A model generated the notes under the pieces. It worked only from the letters and a program-made list of their open reading frames with translations, made no database searches and had not been told where the DNA came from. Both the position numbers and the translations under genes were made by a program. Below, in pieces: positions 9,293 through 19,700 of a DNA stretch of 64,000 nt. How positions within the stretch are numbered: the first letter of the stretch is position 1; each line of letters begins with the position of its first letter. The DNA comes from Methylomonas montana. GTDB lineage: Bacteria > Pseudomonadota > Gammaproteobacteria > Methylococcales > Methylomonadaceae. The stretch is taken from the NCBI RefSeq assembly GCF_030490285.1, contig NZ_CP129884.1, positions 2,728,001-2,792,000 of the forward strand, written 5' to 3'.

Positions 9293-10026
9293 GCTTGCGG
9301 TCCTTGAGTCAGTTTTTGGAACACCTGTCCGGGGTCTGTCCAACCGGTGGTCTGCAAGATTTCGGACAGTTTGCCGTTAGCTTTGACCTGGCCTTTGTGC
9401 AGCACGATCAAACTGTCGTCGGCGGCGATTTCGTCGATCAAATGCGTTGCCCACAGCACCGCCAGATTTTGCCGTTTAACCAGTTCGTGTACGTGACTGA
9501 CGATGGCCTGCCGGCTGGGCATATCCAAACCGACGGTCGGCTCATCCAACAACAACAAGCTCGGTTTATGCAACAAGGCACGAGCGATTTCCACCCTGCG
9601 CTTGTGACCGCCGTTCAGTTGCCGAACCTTTTCGCCGCGCCGCTCGAACATGTTCAAACGTTCCAGTTCTTCCTGTATCCGCAGGTCGGCGGCCTTGCGG
9701 CTGATGCCGTGCAACGCGGCGTGGTAGCGCAGGTTTTGCGTGACCGACAAATCCGGATCCAGCGTAGTCTGTTGAAACACCACGCCCAGCTTGGCCAGGG
9801 CTTGCAGGCTTTGTTTCTTGATGTCGAAACCGCACAGTCCGATGCGCCCTTCCCTGGCATCGTAGAGCCGGGTGATCAGCGCAAACAGCGTACTCTTGCC
9901 GGCGCCGTTGGGGCCAAGCAAGATCGTGCATTCGCCGGCGGAAACCTGGAAAGACACCTTATCCAGGGCTTTTTTACTGCCGTAGGCAAAGCTCAGGTTT
10001 TCGACCGCTAAGGCAAATTCGGTCAT
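9289..10026 (-). CDS. ABC transporter ATPase of the PQQ-associated cassette
   Basis: The product has 245 residues from the ATG at 10026 (MTEFALAVENLSFAYGSKKAL), chosen because it overlaps the stop of the beta-propeller gene by an ATGA. Walker A is GPNGAGKST and Walker B is LLLLDEPTVGLD. The signature position reads LNGGHKRR instead of LSGGQ, a deviation also known in this subfamily. The C-terminal switch histidine lies in LWATHLIDE. It is the energy-supplying subunit for the downstream permease. Confidence 0.9.
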   Translation of the reverse strand: MTEFALAVENLSFAYGSKKALDKVSFQVSAGECTILLGPNGAGKSTLFALITRLYDAREGRIGLCGFDIKKQSLQALAKLGVVFQQTTLDPDLSVTQNLRYHAALHGISRKAADLRIQEELERLNMFERRGEKVRQLNGGHKRRVEIARALLHKPSLLLLDEPTVGLDMPSRQAIVSHVHELVKRQNLAVLWATHLIDEIAADDSLIVLHKGQVKANGKLSEILQTTGWTDPGQVFQKLTQGPQA

Positions 10027-10988
10027 GGCTTGACCGCCACGCCCCAAGGGTAACGGCCCACCGCCACCGACTTGGTCACTTTCTGGTTTTCCAGATCGAT
10101 GATCGAGACATCGTTGCTGACGCCATTGGTGGTGTACAGGCGCTTTTGATCCGGCGAGAAAGCCAGATTCCAGACCCGCTGGCCGACCAGCAGGAATTTT
10201 TCGACCTTATAGGTTTGGGCATTGATCACCGCCACTCGATTAGCCGGCCCCATCGCCACGTAACCGTAGCGGCGTTCCTTGTCGATTGCGATTCCGACCG
10301 GCTGAATTTGATCGCTGCTGACGCCTTGCACATCCAGCTTAATGTTCTGCACGACCTGTTTCGATGCCGCATCGATGATGGTCAGCGTGCCGGCCATTTC
10401 CGAAGTCGCCCACAATTGCTGGCTGTCGTCGGTAAACGCCACCGCGCGCGGTCGCGGATCGACCAGGGTGTTATCGACAATCTGCCGGGTCTTGGTATCG
10501 ATCCAATGCAGCATATTGGTGGTTTCCGACGCGCTGATGGTCCATTTGTTGTCCGGGCTGACGGTGATGCCTTCCGGCTCGACGCCAACCTTGACCTTGG
10601 CAACCGCTTTCTTGGCGGCGATGTCGATGACCGTCACTTCGGCGTCGTCCTCGTTGGAGACATACATGAATTTGCCGTCGGGACTGACGGCGAAGGTTTC
10701 CGGGTCTTCGCCGGATGGCAGCTTGCCGGTTTCTTTCAAGGTGTCCGAGTCCAACATGCGGATGGTATTGTCGTCACTGGTAGCAACGAACAGAGTCTTG
10801 CCATCCTGACTGATGGCGATGCCGCGCGGCCGCTGACCGACCGGCACGGTTTTGACCAGCTTGCCTTCGACAGGGTCGAGTACCGCTAGTGCATTGTCTT
10901 TTTCCAGCGTGACGAATACGGTTTCGGCATGCAGCCCTGCCGAGCACAGTAGAGCCAGTGCCACGCTGCTGAGTTTGAGTAATTGCAT
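10023..10988 (-). CDS. PQQ-catabolism-associated YVTN beta-propeller protein
   Basis: A 321-residue secreted protein. A signal peptide (MQLLKLSSVALALLCSAGLHA) is followed by seven or so repeats with the pattern 'xVAVSPDGKxLYVxxxxDNxVxVID', for example GIAISQDGKTLFVATSDDNTI and FAVSPDGKFMYVSNEDDAEV. This is the YVTN-type propeller of the PQQ-dependent catabolism family. It is the first gene of a tightly overlapping three-gene unit with an ABC ATPase and permease. By location it should be periplasmic. Its ligand is unknown. Confidence 0.9.
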   Translation of the reverse strand: MQLLKLSSVALALLCSAGLHAETVFVTLEKDNALAVLDPVEGKLVKTVPVGQRPRGIAISQDGKTLFVATSDDNTIRMLDSDTLKETGKLPSGEDPETFAVSPDGKFMYVSNEDDAEVTVIDIAAKKAVAKVKVGVEPEGITVSPDNKWTISASETTNMLHWIDTKTRQIVDNTLVDPRPRAVAFTDDSQQLWATSEMAGTLTIIDAASKQVVQNIKLDVQGVSSDQIQPVGIAIDKERRYGYVAMGPANRVAVINAQTYKVEKFLLVGQRVWNLAFSPDQKRLYTTNGVSNDVSIIDLENQKVTKSVAVGRYPWGVAVKP

Positions 10989-11161
10989 TTGAGTTTCCTT
11001 GGAGCCGATTAAAACACTAATTGCCCAGCGCCGTCCGAACGCTGGGCGCGGGGCGCAGTTTACCCTAAGCTCGACTGCTTGAGCAGCATTGACCGGGATT
11101 TTCCAAATGCATCAGCCCGATAAAGGAAATGTTCCCGCTAAGCTGCCAATCAAGCTGTTTC

Positions 11162-12823
11162 CTAATGCCGGTTCTGATTCCGCCAGTTATCGACGATACC
11201 TTCTACATCCAGATCGTCCGGGCCTTCCCGCCAGCTGGTGTAGTAATCGACATCATTACTCTTCGGTTCCGGATTGGGCCGGTAGATTTGTACCCTGGTC
11301 GGCAGCGGCGCGGCTTCGCCCAACACCAGCGCTTCGCCTCTGCCCAGCGAGCTGAGAATGTCGGCCAAATCGCCTTCCGCCTCTGGCACCAGACTGCGTA
11401 TGTACTCTTGATCGTCCGGGTTGGTGGTACGCAAGCAGATGAAGGAGCTGCATTGCGCCAACATGGTTTCCGAGAGTTCGGTCGGCCGTTGGCTGACCAC
11501 CCCGATGGAAACGCCATATTTGCGACCCTCCTTGGCGATACGCTCCATCATTTTCTTGGTGCCATCGAATTGGCCGCCTTTCTCACGCGGAATATAGGCG
11601 TGGGCTTCCTCGCAAATCAGCGTGATCGGAAACTCGCGGCGGCGTGGATTCCAGTAATTGAACTCATACGCCAAGCGGCCGACCTGCGCCGATACCGCCG
11701 GCCGCACGTCTGTAGGCACCGAGCTGAGATCGACCACGGTAATATTGGCTTTCTTCTCGCCCAAACCGACGAACTGTCGCAGTAAACCGGCCATGCTATC
11801 TGAGCTCGTGCGCTTTTTAGGTTTTAATAAAAAATCGTAACGCACGTCGTTGAAACGGCTCTGCATCCTGACTAGAAACTCGTCGAACTGCCCAAACAGC
11901 GCCCCTTTGGTTTTCCCAAAGTCTTTGCGTTCCTCGTTGGCGGCTTTAAATTGCATATACATTTCCGCTAGCGAGAAATAAATCGGCGTATCGATGGTGA
12001 CCGAGCCCAAGCCTATCGTTTTGGCTTCCTTACGTTTCAACTGCTGCAAAATTTCGCGCATGAACGCCATTTGGATAGACGAACCGGGATCGTCGCGGTC
12101 GATGAATAGGTCGACCAGTTCGGCATAGCTCATCATCCAGTACGGCATCTCCATTTCCAGCGCATCGACATAGTTGACCTGCTCGGCGGGAAACGCCGAT
12201 TCGATACCGCCGTCCGGGCGCTTCCAGCAATATTCGCCATGCAGATCCAGCATGATCATATGGGTCTTGGGCATGGCTTTCATGGTGTGCTGGATCAAAC
12301 TGGTCACCGTCCAGGATTTACCGGAACCGGATTGACCGACAATCGCAAAATGCCGGCCAAACAGGGCGCGCGGATCCAGACTTAAGTGATAATCCTTATG
12401 GCTAGCCAGTTGCCCGATGAAAAATTCGTAATCGCGGAATTTGGAAAAAATCGCGTTGATCTCGCTGAGTCCCACCGCATAGACCGCCGCGCCTGGCGTC
12501 GGATAATGGCGTACGCCACGAATGAACACATTGTTTTCGTTCAGCTCCCCGACCGGTACCAAGGCGATGAAGCGGTCGGTGGCACGATTGCCAGCACTGT
12601 CAAAACGGTCGCGCTCCCACATTTTGAATACCAGCGCCAACACCCCGATATGCGACTGGCGAATCACCACGTAAGAACCGATATTACCGGCCAGTATTTC
12701 CTCGTCGCCGATTTTTATGATGGGCGCCGCCGTCGAATGTTCTTCGGTGAGGCGGGCGTCCATACCGTCGCCTCTGACTTCGGTTAAATGGCCAATCAGG
12801 ATGTTTTGAGTTTGCGGCGTCAT
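11162..12823 (-). CDS. HerA-like ATPase (DUF87 family)
   Basis: A 553-residue cytoplasmic ATPase. An N-terminal HAS-barrel-like region (about 1-150) precedes Walker A (IVGQSGSGKSWTV, about residue 170). Walker B is ITLICEEAHAYIP at about residue 405 and an arginine-rich C-terminal part follows. A ribosome site AAGAGGA lies just upstream of the ATG. HerA-type ATPases are hexameric DNA translocases, often working with the NurA nuclease in archaea. Bacterial relatives occur in repair and in defence systems (with SIR2 or other effectors). No nuclease partner is next to it here: the gene stands alone, divergent from alanine dehydrogenase, so its role is open. Confidence 0.85.
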   Translation of the reverse strand: MTPQTQNILIGHLTEVRGDGMDARLTEEHSTAAPIIKIGDEEILAGNIGSYVVIRQSHIGVLALVFKMWERDRFDSAGNRATDRFIALVPVGELNENNVFIRGVRHYPTPGAAVYAVGLSEINAIFSKFRDYEFFIGQLASHKDYHLSLDPRALFGRHFAIVGQSGSGKSWTVTSLIQHTMKAMPKTHMIMLDLHGEYCWKRPDGGIESAFPAEQVNYVDALEMEMPYWMMSYAELVDLFIDRDDPGSSIQMAFMREILQQLKRKEAKTIGLGSVTIDTPIYFSLAEMYMQFKAANEERKDFGKTKGALFGQFDEFLVRMQSRFNDVRYDFLLKPKKRTSSDSMAGLLRQFVGLGEKKANITVVDLSSVPTDVRPAVSAQVGRLAYEFNYWNPRRREFPITLICEEAHAYIPREKGGQFDGTKKMMERIAKEGRKYGVSIGVVSQRPTELSETMLAQCSSFICLRTTNPDDQEYIRSLVPEAEGDLADILSSLGRGEALVLGEAAPLPTRVQIYRPNPEPKSNDVDYYTSWREGPDDLDVEGIVDNWRNQNRH

Positions 12824-13084
12824 GATGTCCTCTTAGGTAAAGCAACTGGGCTAAGCTTAGCCGATTTTCAAGGTCCGTCCGAGCATAAATGTCACGCCGA
12901 AACCTTGTGGCATCCATACGCTTTTGCGCCAAAATGACACCAAAAACCCGACAACCGCCGGCCGATGGCCACTAGCGATTGCGACAACCTAATGAAAACT
13001 CGGCTATTTCGGCATAAGCAACACGGCGGTCCAATTATTGCTATCATCAAACCGGCATTCTTAAATACGACCCAAGAGGTGAAT

Positions 13085-14200
<1,116 letters not shown>

Positions 14201-14214
14201 TGCCGCTCAATACG

Positions 14215-14253
14215 GCCGGTAATGCTCACTTGAAAACGGGCATTACCGGTGGC
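14215..14253. terminator. Hairpin between convergent ald and flagellin genes
   Basis: An inverted repeat GCCGGTAATGCTC / GGGCATTACCGGTGGC with a 10-base loop sits in the 62-base gap between the two convergent stops. There is no good T-tract on either side, so it may be a weak or Rho-aided terminator or an mRNA-stabilising hairpin. Confidence 0.5.
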
Positions 14254-14262
14254 AGGCCGCCT

Positions 14263-15477
14263 TTACTGCAATAAAGACAAAACAATATTTGCCGACTGAT
14301 TCGCTTGTGCCAAGATTGCCATGCCTGCGCGCTGTAATATTTGATGCTGCGCCAACGAGGCGGTTTCTGTAGCAAAATCCGCATCCATAATCCGACTACG
14401 CGCTGCGGCTTGATTTTCCACAGAGGATTGCAAATTAGAAATCACGGTTGACATGCGGTTTTGGGTAGCGCCATGAAGTGTTGCTTCGGTTTGCACTTCC
14501 AGCAATGCATTATCGACTGATCTGATCGCCGATAACGAGCTGGGTTGATCCAAAATTTGAATGCCTTTGGCTGCGGCATAGTGATTGAATTCAGCCGATT
14601 TGAATGCGTTAAAAGCACTTATATCGCTCGCAGTCGCAACGGCAACGGTTTGTGTAACCGGTACGCCGGCGATCATAACAACCGTGGTGGCGCTACCGGA
14701 TTTCGCCATTACTGCACTACCATCGCTAGCGCTAAAACTGCCGCCAGCACTCATAAATGCAGATTTCGCCGCATCGTAGGTTAATTGATCCTGTGTGGGA
14801 ATATTATTTTCGAATGCGGTTGCCACAGCCGCTAATGCCGCCACATCGCCTGCCGAAGGCGAGCCGTCGGATGTATCAAACAAGCCACCGTTAGCGATAA
14901 ACGCGCTTCTGGCCTTATTCAAAGTGGCCTGGGTGACGCCATTATTAATAAAAGCGGCGTTACCCGTTGCACTAGTATCTGCAATCAAGTTCTGACCTTG
15001 CGTCGTAATCTGGTTGTCGGCAGTGGTGTCGCTGCCAATTTGAAATGTCTTAGCACTGCCCGCAAATACGCTCTCACCGTTAAACTTGGTATTAACCGTT
15101 ATTCGGGTAATTTCCGCTTGTAACTGTGCGAATTCAGTATTCAACGAAACATGGTCCGCTTCGGCGTTGGTGGCATTGGCCGATTGAACGGCGAGTTCGC
15201 GCATACGCTGCAAAAGCTCGGTGATTTGACTTAAAGCGCCTTCGGCAGTTTGTGCATACGAAATCGCGTCATTGGCATTGCGAATAGCCACAGTCTGCCC
15301 TCGCACTATAGACTCCATGCGATTCGCTATGCCTAACCCAGCCGCATCGTCCTTGGCACTATTAACACGCACTCCCGATGACAGACGCCGAAAAGATGTA
15401 TCTATTGCATTCTGCGTATTCGTCAGCTTGTGCAGGGTGTTCAGCGAAACAATATTGGTGTTGATAAAAAACGCCAC
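14263..15477 (-). CDS. fliC: Flagellin
   Basis: The product has 404 residues from a GTG start (MAFFINTNIVSLNTLHKLTN). The N-terminal D0/D1 regions include RLSSGVRVNSAKDDAAGLGIANRM and LLQRMRELAVQSAN. The C-terminal D1/D0 regions end AGMAILAQANQSANIVLSLLQ. The outer part (about residues 150-310) is unusual. It is alanine-rich and contains two related units (KARSAFIANGGLFDTSDGSP and AAKSAFMSAGGSFSASDGSA, about 70 residues apart), so the exposed domain seems to have grown by internal duplication. No other flagellar gene is nearby, so it is a single flagellin gene away from the main cluster. A sigma-28-like promoter lies upstream. Confidence 0.95.
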   Translation of the reverse strand: MAFFINTNIVSLNTLHKLTNTQNAIDTSFRRLSSGVRVNSAKDDAAGLGIANRMESIVRGQTVAIRNANDAISYAQTAEGALSQITELLQRMRELAVQSANATNAEADHVSLNTEFAQLQAEITRITVNTKFNGESVFAGSAKTFQIGSDTTADNQITTQGQNLIADTSATGNAAFINNGVTQATLNKARSAFIANGGLFDTSDGSPSAGDVAALAAVATAFENNIPTQDQLTYDAAKSAFMSAGGSFSASDGSAVMAKSGSATTVVMIAGVPVTQTVAVATASDISAFNAFKSAEFNHYAAAKGIQILDQPSSLSAIRSVDNALLEVQTEATLHGATQNRMSTVISNLQSSVENQAAARSRIMDADFATETASLAQHQILQRAGMAILAQANQSANIVLSLLQ

Positions 15478-15503
15478 GCTCGTGCTTGTCGGAAATCAGT
15501 TAA

Positions 15504-15532
15504 ATATCGGCCCCATATGCTCTGCCCGTTTA
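15504..15532 (-). promoter_or_regulatory. Candidate sigma-28 promoter for flagellin
   Basis: On the minus strand, a -10-like GCCGATAT (15511-15504) is preceded by TAAA (15532-15529). The sigma-28 consensus is TAAA-N15-GCCGATAA. Here the spacer is 17, so the match is good in the -10 box but off in spacing. It lies 26 bases upstream of the GTG start. Confidence 0.45.
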
Positions 15533-15620
15533 TGAGATATGTGCATGGACCGTTATAAGATAGCGACCCATGGAAAAAAACCTTTATGGGCAGCCCAAGC
15601 GAACAGCTTCAACGCTGGGC

Positions 15621-15646
15621 AAAAAAAAGGGCCTTACGGCCCTTTC
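15621..15646 (-). terminator. Rho-independent terminator of the cytochrome c peroxidase gene
   Basis: Read on the minus strand, AAAGGGCC-GTAA-GGCCC is followed by a run of eight T. It lies about 20 bases past the stop of the peroxidase gene. Confidence 0.85.
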
Positions 15647-15666
15647 GTTTCGCGACCTTATAACGC

Positions 15667-16674
15667 TCAGTTAAAAGTCGTACCCGGTGTGCCTGGCAAT
15701 TGCGGCATGGTTTGAGCCGGGAATTCGCCGGTCAAACCGTTCAGGAAGGCCACGATGTCGGCGACATCGTCATCCGACAACTCCTTGTTCAACTGCAATT
15801 TAGCCATCAACCACACCGCTCTATCCAGGGTTTTCACGGAACCGTTATGGAAATAAGGTGCGGTCAAAGCCACGTTACGCAAAGTCGGCACTTTCCACAG
15901 ATGTTCGTCGCTGTCTTTTTTAGTCACTTCCGCCAAGCCTTTATCCTTGCTGAAGTGATACTGCGCTTCGAAATAACCGCTGGAAGTAACCGGGAATTTT
16001 TGGAATGTGCCCGGACCGTTAAATGCAGGACCGCTATGGCAACTGGTGCAGCCGATCTCCACGGCTTTTTTCATGCCGCGCACTTGCTGTTCCGTCAATG
16101 CGTCCTTATCGCCTTTGACATATTTGTCGTAAGCGCTATTTGGCGTAATCAAAGTTCTCTCGTAAGCGGCAATTGCTTTGGTGGCGTTGTCCTTGGTAAT
16201 GGCTTCCGCATCGCTGCCGAAGGCCAATTCGAAGGCCTGGCGATAACCTTTGATGGTTTTCAAGCGAGCCACCACGTCATCCCAGCTTTTCATACCCATT
16301 TCGATCGGGTTGGTAACAGGGCCGGCGGCTTGCGCTTCCAGACTGTCGGCGCGGCCGTCCCAGAACTGGACTTTATTGAACGCGGCGTTCCAAACGGTCG
16401 GCGCACTGCGGCCGCCGGTTTGGCCGTTGACGCCCATGGCGTTAGGACGGTTGTCTTCGCCGCCCAGCATGATGTTATGGCAAGACGCACAAGCCACAGT
16501 GCCAGTCGAAGACAAACGAGGATCGTGATACAGCATTTTGCCCAATGTCACTTTTTCGGCTGTTGTGGGATTGTCGGCCGGGGCCGGTGCCGTAGTCGGC
16601 AGCGCATCGGACGCTATTGCAGACAAGGAACCGGTAAGCGCTATCGCGGAAACCAGCATACGAAATTTAAACAT
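15667..16674 (-). CDS. Di-haem cytochrome c peroxidase (CcpA/MauG family)
   Basis: The product has 335 residues with a signal peptide (cleavage near residue 22, AIASDA). Two haem-binding motifs are seen, CASCH (C62, C65, H66) and CTSCH (C209, C212, H213). Conserved blocks RSAPTVWNAAFN, FWDGRADSLEAQA and KVPTLRNVALTAPYFHNGS define the bacterial peroxidase family. The periplasmic enzyme reduces hydrogen peroxide with electrons from small cytochromes. Single gene with its own terminator; upstream 16675-16768 should hold the promoter. The tail PQLPGTPGTTFN is longer than in classical enzymes. Confidence 0.94.
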   Translation of the reverse strand: MFKFRMLVSAIALTGSLSAIASDALPTTAPAPADNPTTAEKVTLGKMLYHDPRLSSTGTVACASCHNIMLGGEDNRPNAMGVNGQTGGRSAPTVWNAAFNKVQFWDGRADSLEAQAAGPVTNPIEMGMKSWDDVVARLKTIKGYRQAFELAFGSDAEAITKDNATKAIAAYERTLITPNSAYDKYVKGDKDALTEQQVRGMKKAVEIGCTSCHSGPAFNGPGTFQKFPVTSSGYFEAQYHFSKDKGLAEVTKKDSDEHLWKVPTLRNVALTAPYFHNGSVKTLDRAVWLMAKLQLNKELSDDDVADIVAFLNGLTGEFPAQTMPQLPGTPGTTFN

Positions 16675-16768
16675 GTCATCCTCCTAAGTAATTATTGTTA
16701 GCCAAGGGCTGCCGAATTGTAAGATATTGGCGCTCGGCAGGTAAATTAAATTGCATGCCCCAGCCAAA

Positions 16769-19700
16769 CTACAGCGGAAATTTTTGCCGTAATTCAGCTA
16801 ATTGTGACAGTGCATCGTCGATTGCAAACCGGTCGATTTTTTTGGCGACATCCTCGAACAGCGGCTGGTACTCACAACCGACCATGCGTAGCCGTAACTG
16901 CTCCAACAGCGTTTCCGCAGCGCCCAGGTCAGTTTCCAATAACAGAGATAGTTTGGCCAAATCCGCCGCCATATCGGCTTTTACGACCTGTTCGCTGCCG
17001 CTGGAAGCCATCACGGCATTAGCGGTTTCCACCGTCTGTAATGCCTGTATTTCCGACACCACCCGCTGCAGTAAAACTTCCATCCGCTGCAGGTGCTCGG
17101 TTGGCGGTATTTCGTTTTGCTTGAGGACGATATCGACGCCGGCAGCGGCTTCGAATAATTCGACTGCGCCCAAATTGCCGCTAACGCCTTTCAGCGCATG
17201 ACAACGTTCCTCCGCCTGCCTCAGTTCGCCAGCATTAATCAGTCCACGAATTTCCGCGACCACATCCGGATAATGTTCCCGAAACCGGTATAACTGCTTG
17301 CGATAGGCATCGGCATTCCCGCCAATCCGGCGTATGCCCTGCACGATATCCAGGCAAGTCAGCGTTTGCAAATCATCCGGATAAACACTGACACTAGCCG
17401 TCGGCGCCGGCTGTTCGCCAGCCGCGCGATCAAGGGGTAGCGGTACCCAGGTCGCCAGCGCTTGTAATAACCTATCAGGATCGATCGGCTTGGTAATATG
17501 ATCGTTCATACCTGCCTGCAAGCTTTTCTCGACATCGCGCACCATGGCATGGGCGGTCATCGCGATGATGGGGATGGTAGCGAAGCGCTGATGGCCGCTC
17601 GATTTTGCCAAACCGCGAATTTTGCCAGCCGCTTCCAAACCGTCGAGCACCGGCATTTGAATATCCATCAACACCGCATCGTAATCGCGCTGCTGAACCA
17701 TATTGACCGCCTCGTCGCCGTTAATGGCTTCGTCGACCTCGATGCCGTGACTGCGCAGCAATTCCGAGGCGAATTCCCGATTGATTTCATTATCCTCGAC
17801 CAGCAACAGCCGGATACCCTGCAAATGCTTGATGTCCGTGATTTTCGCTAAACCCGCCTGCTTGAATTTATCGACCATGCCCAAAATCCGGCCGCGGCCC
17901 AATGCCGATAGAATCGCATCCAGTAGTGACGACGGCGACACCGGCTTGATCAAAAAGCCATCGATACCGGCCCGTCCGGCCAGGCGCATCACGTCCTCGC
18001 TGCCATACGCCGTCACCATGATCACCTTGGGCTGTCTCGGCAGCATGGCGTCGGCGCGAATCAAGCGAATGGCCTCGTCGCCGTTCATGCCCGGCATTTT
18101 CCAGTCCATCAACACCACATCGTATGGCTTACCGGCTTCCGTTTCCTGCAACACGCTCAGCGCCGCCGCCGCGCTGGCCGCGCAGGTCACTTGCAATTGA
18201 AACGGCCGCAGCATATCGCTGATGATTTCCCTGGAAGCATCGTTATCATCGACGACCAGCACCCGCACGTCGGCTAGCAGGGCACCGATGGTTTGTTCCA
18301 GGGCTTGCTGACGCAACAAGGTGTCTCGGGCAATGCCCAAGCGCACGGTAAAGCAGAATGTGGTGCCCTGACCCAGGCGGGAATTTTCGATCCAAATCCG
18401 GCCCTGCATCATTTCCACCAGGGTTTTACATATCGCCAGCCCCAAACCGGTACCGCCAAAACGCCTACTGGTACCTTGATCGGCCTGGGTGAATTCCTGA
18501 AACAATTTTTGCTGATCGGCCTCGGACATGCCAATACCGGTATCTCGGATCGAAACCCGCACATCGATATGGCTATCGGTCTTGGCCAGGCACTGAAAGG
18601 CCAATTCCAGTTCACCGGCCTCGGTGAACTTCAGCGCATTACCACAAAGATTGGTCAACACCTGGCCGAAGCGCAACGAATCGCCCACTAATATCGGCGG
18701 TATTTGCGGGTCGTGACGAATCAGAAATTCGATGCCTTTCAGACCGGCTTGGTAACCAATCACATCGGTCAGTTGCTCTACCACGCTGTCGAAACGAAAC
18801 TCGGTTTCTTCCAGTGCCAATTTACCGGCCTCGATTTTGGAAAAATCCAGAATATCGTTCAGGATGCCCAGCAAAGCCCGCGCCGAGCTATGGGCCTTGG
18901 ACAAATAATTACGCTGCGATGCCGTCAACTCGGTTTGCAAAGCCAAGTGCAACATGCCTAATACGCCATTCATCGGCGTGCGGATTTCGTGCGACATATT
19001 CGCCAGGAATTGACTTTTGGTTTGGGTGGCCGCTTGGGCCGCATCTCTGGCTTCTTTCAATGCCGCTTCGGCCTGCTTACGTAGCGTCACATCCTCGTAA
19101 GTACTGACAAAGCCGCCATCGGCTATCGGTCCACCGCTGATTTCGATGACTTTGTCGTCGAGTCTGCTCTGCGTGAAATGGTGCGGTTGAAACGACCTGA
19201 TTTGCTCCAATAGATGCTTGAGATTGTCATCCGGATTTTTAAAGCGCAACTGCGGATCGTCCAGATCAAAGCGCACGAAATCGCCATGATCCCTCCCCAG
19301 TTCCAGCATGGTTTCCGGATAGCCGCGCACCTCACTAAGCTTTTTGTTCCAGACCAGCAGTTTTAAATGGCTGTCGAAAGCGATCAAACCCTGTGACATA
19401 CTGTCAAGCACCGTGGCCAGAATCACACTGTTATGCGCCAGCTTGGCGTTGCTTTCCGCCAGTTCGGCGGTTCTGGCCGCCACCCGTTCTTCCAATCCTT
19501 CGTTGATGCTCGCCAGTTGCTGCTCGTTGTCGGCCAATTGCCGATTGACCGCCAACAGCTCCCGGTCGCGGGTTTCGATGGTGGCGATCATCGTGTTAAA
19601 GGCCTGGATCAATGCTCCCAGTTCGTCATTACTCTCTTGGACGGCGCGCAAGGTGTAGTTTTTTTCCTGATTAATGGTCTCGACCGTTTTCTTGAGTCTG

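Noticed and set aside
12965-13084. N-terminal extension of alanine dehydrogenase
   Set aside because: The good ribosome site and family start are at 13085; the upstream codons overlap the promoter region.
15700-16701. 333-codon plus-strand open frame opposite the cytochrome c peroxidase
   Set aside because: It is a mirror of the peroxidase codon pattern, has no family features, and the minus-strand gene has haem motifs, signal peptide and terminator.
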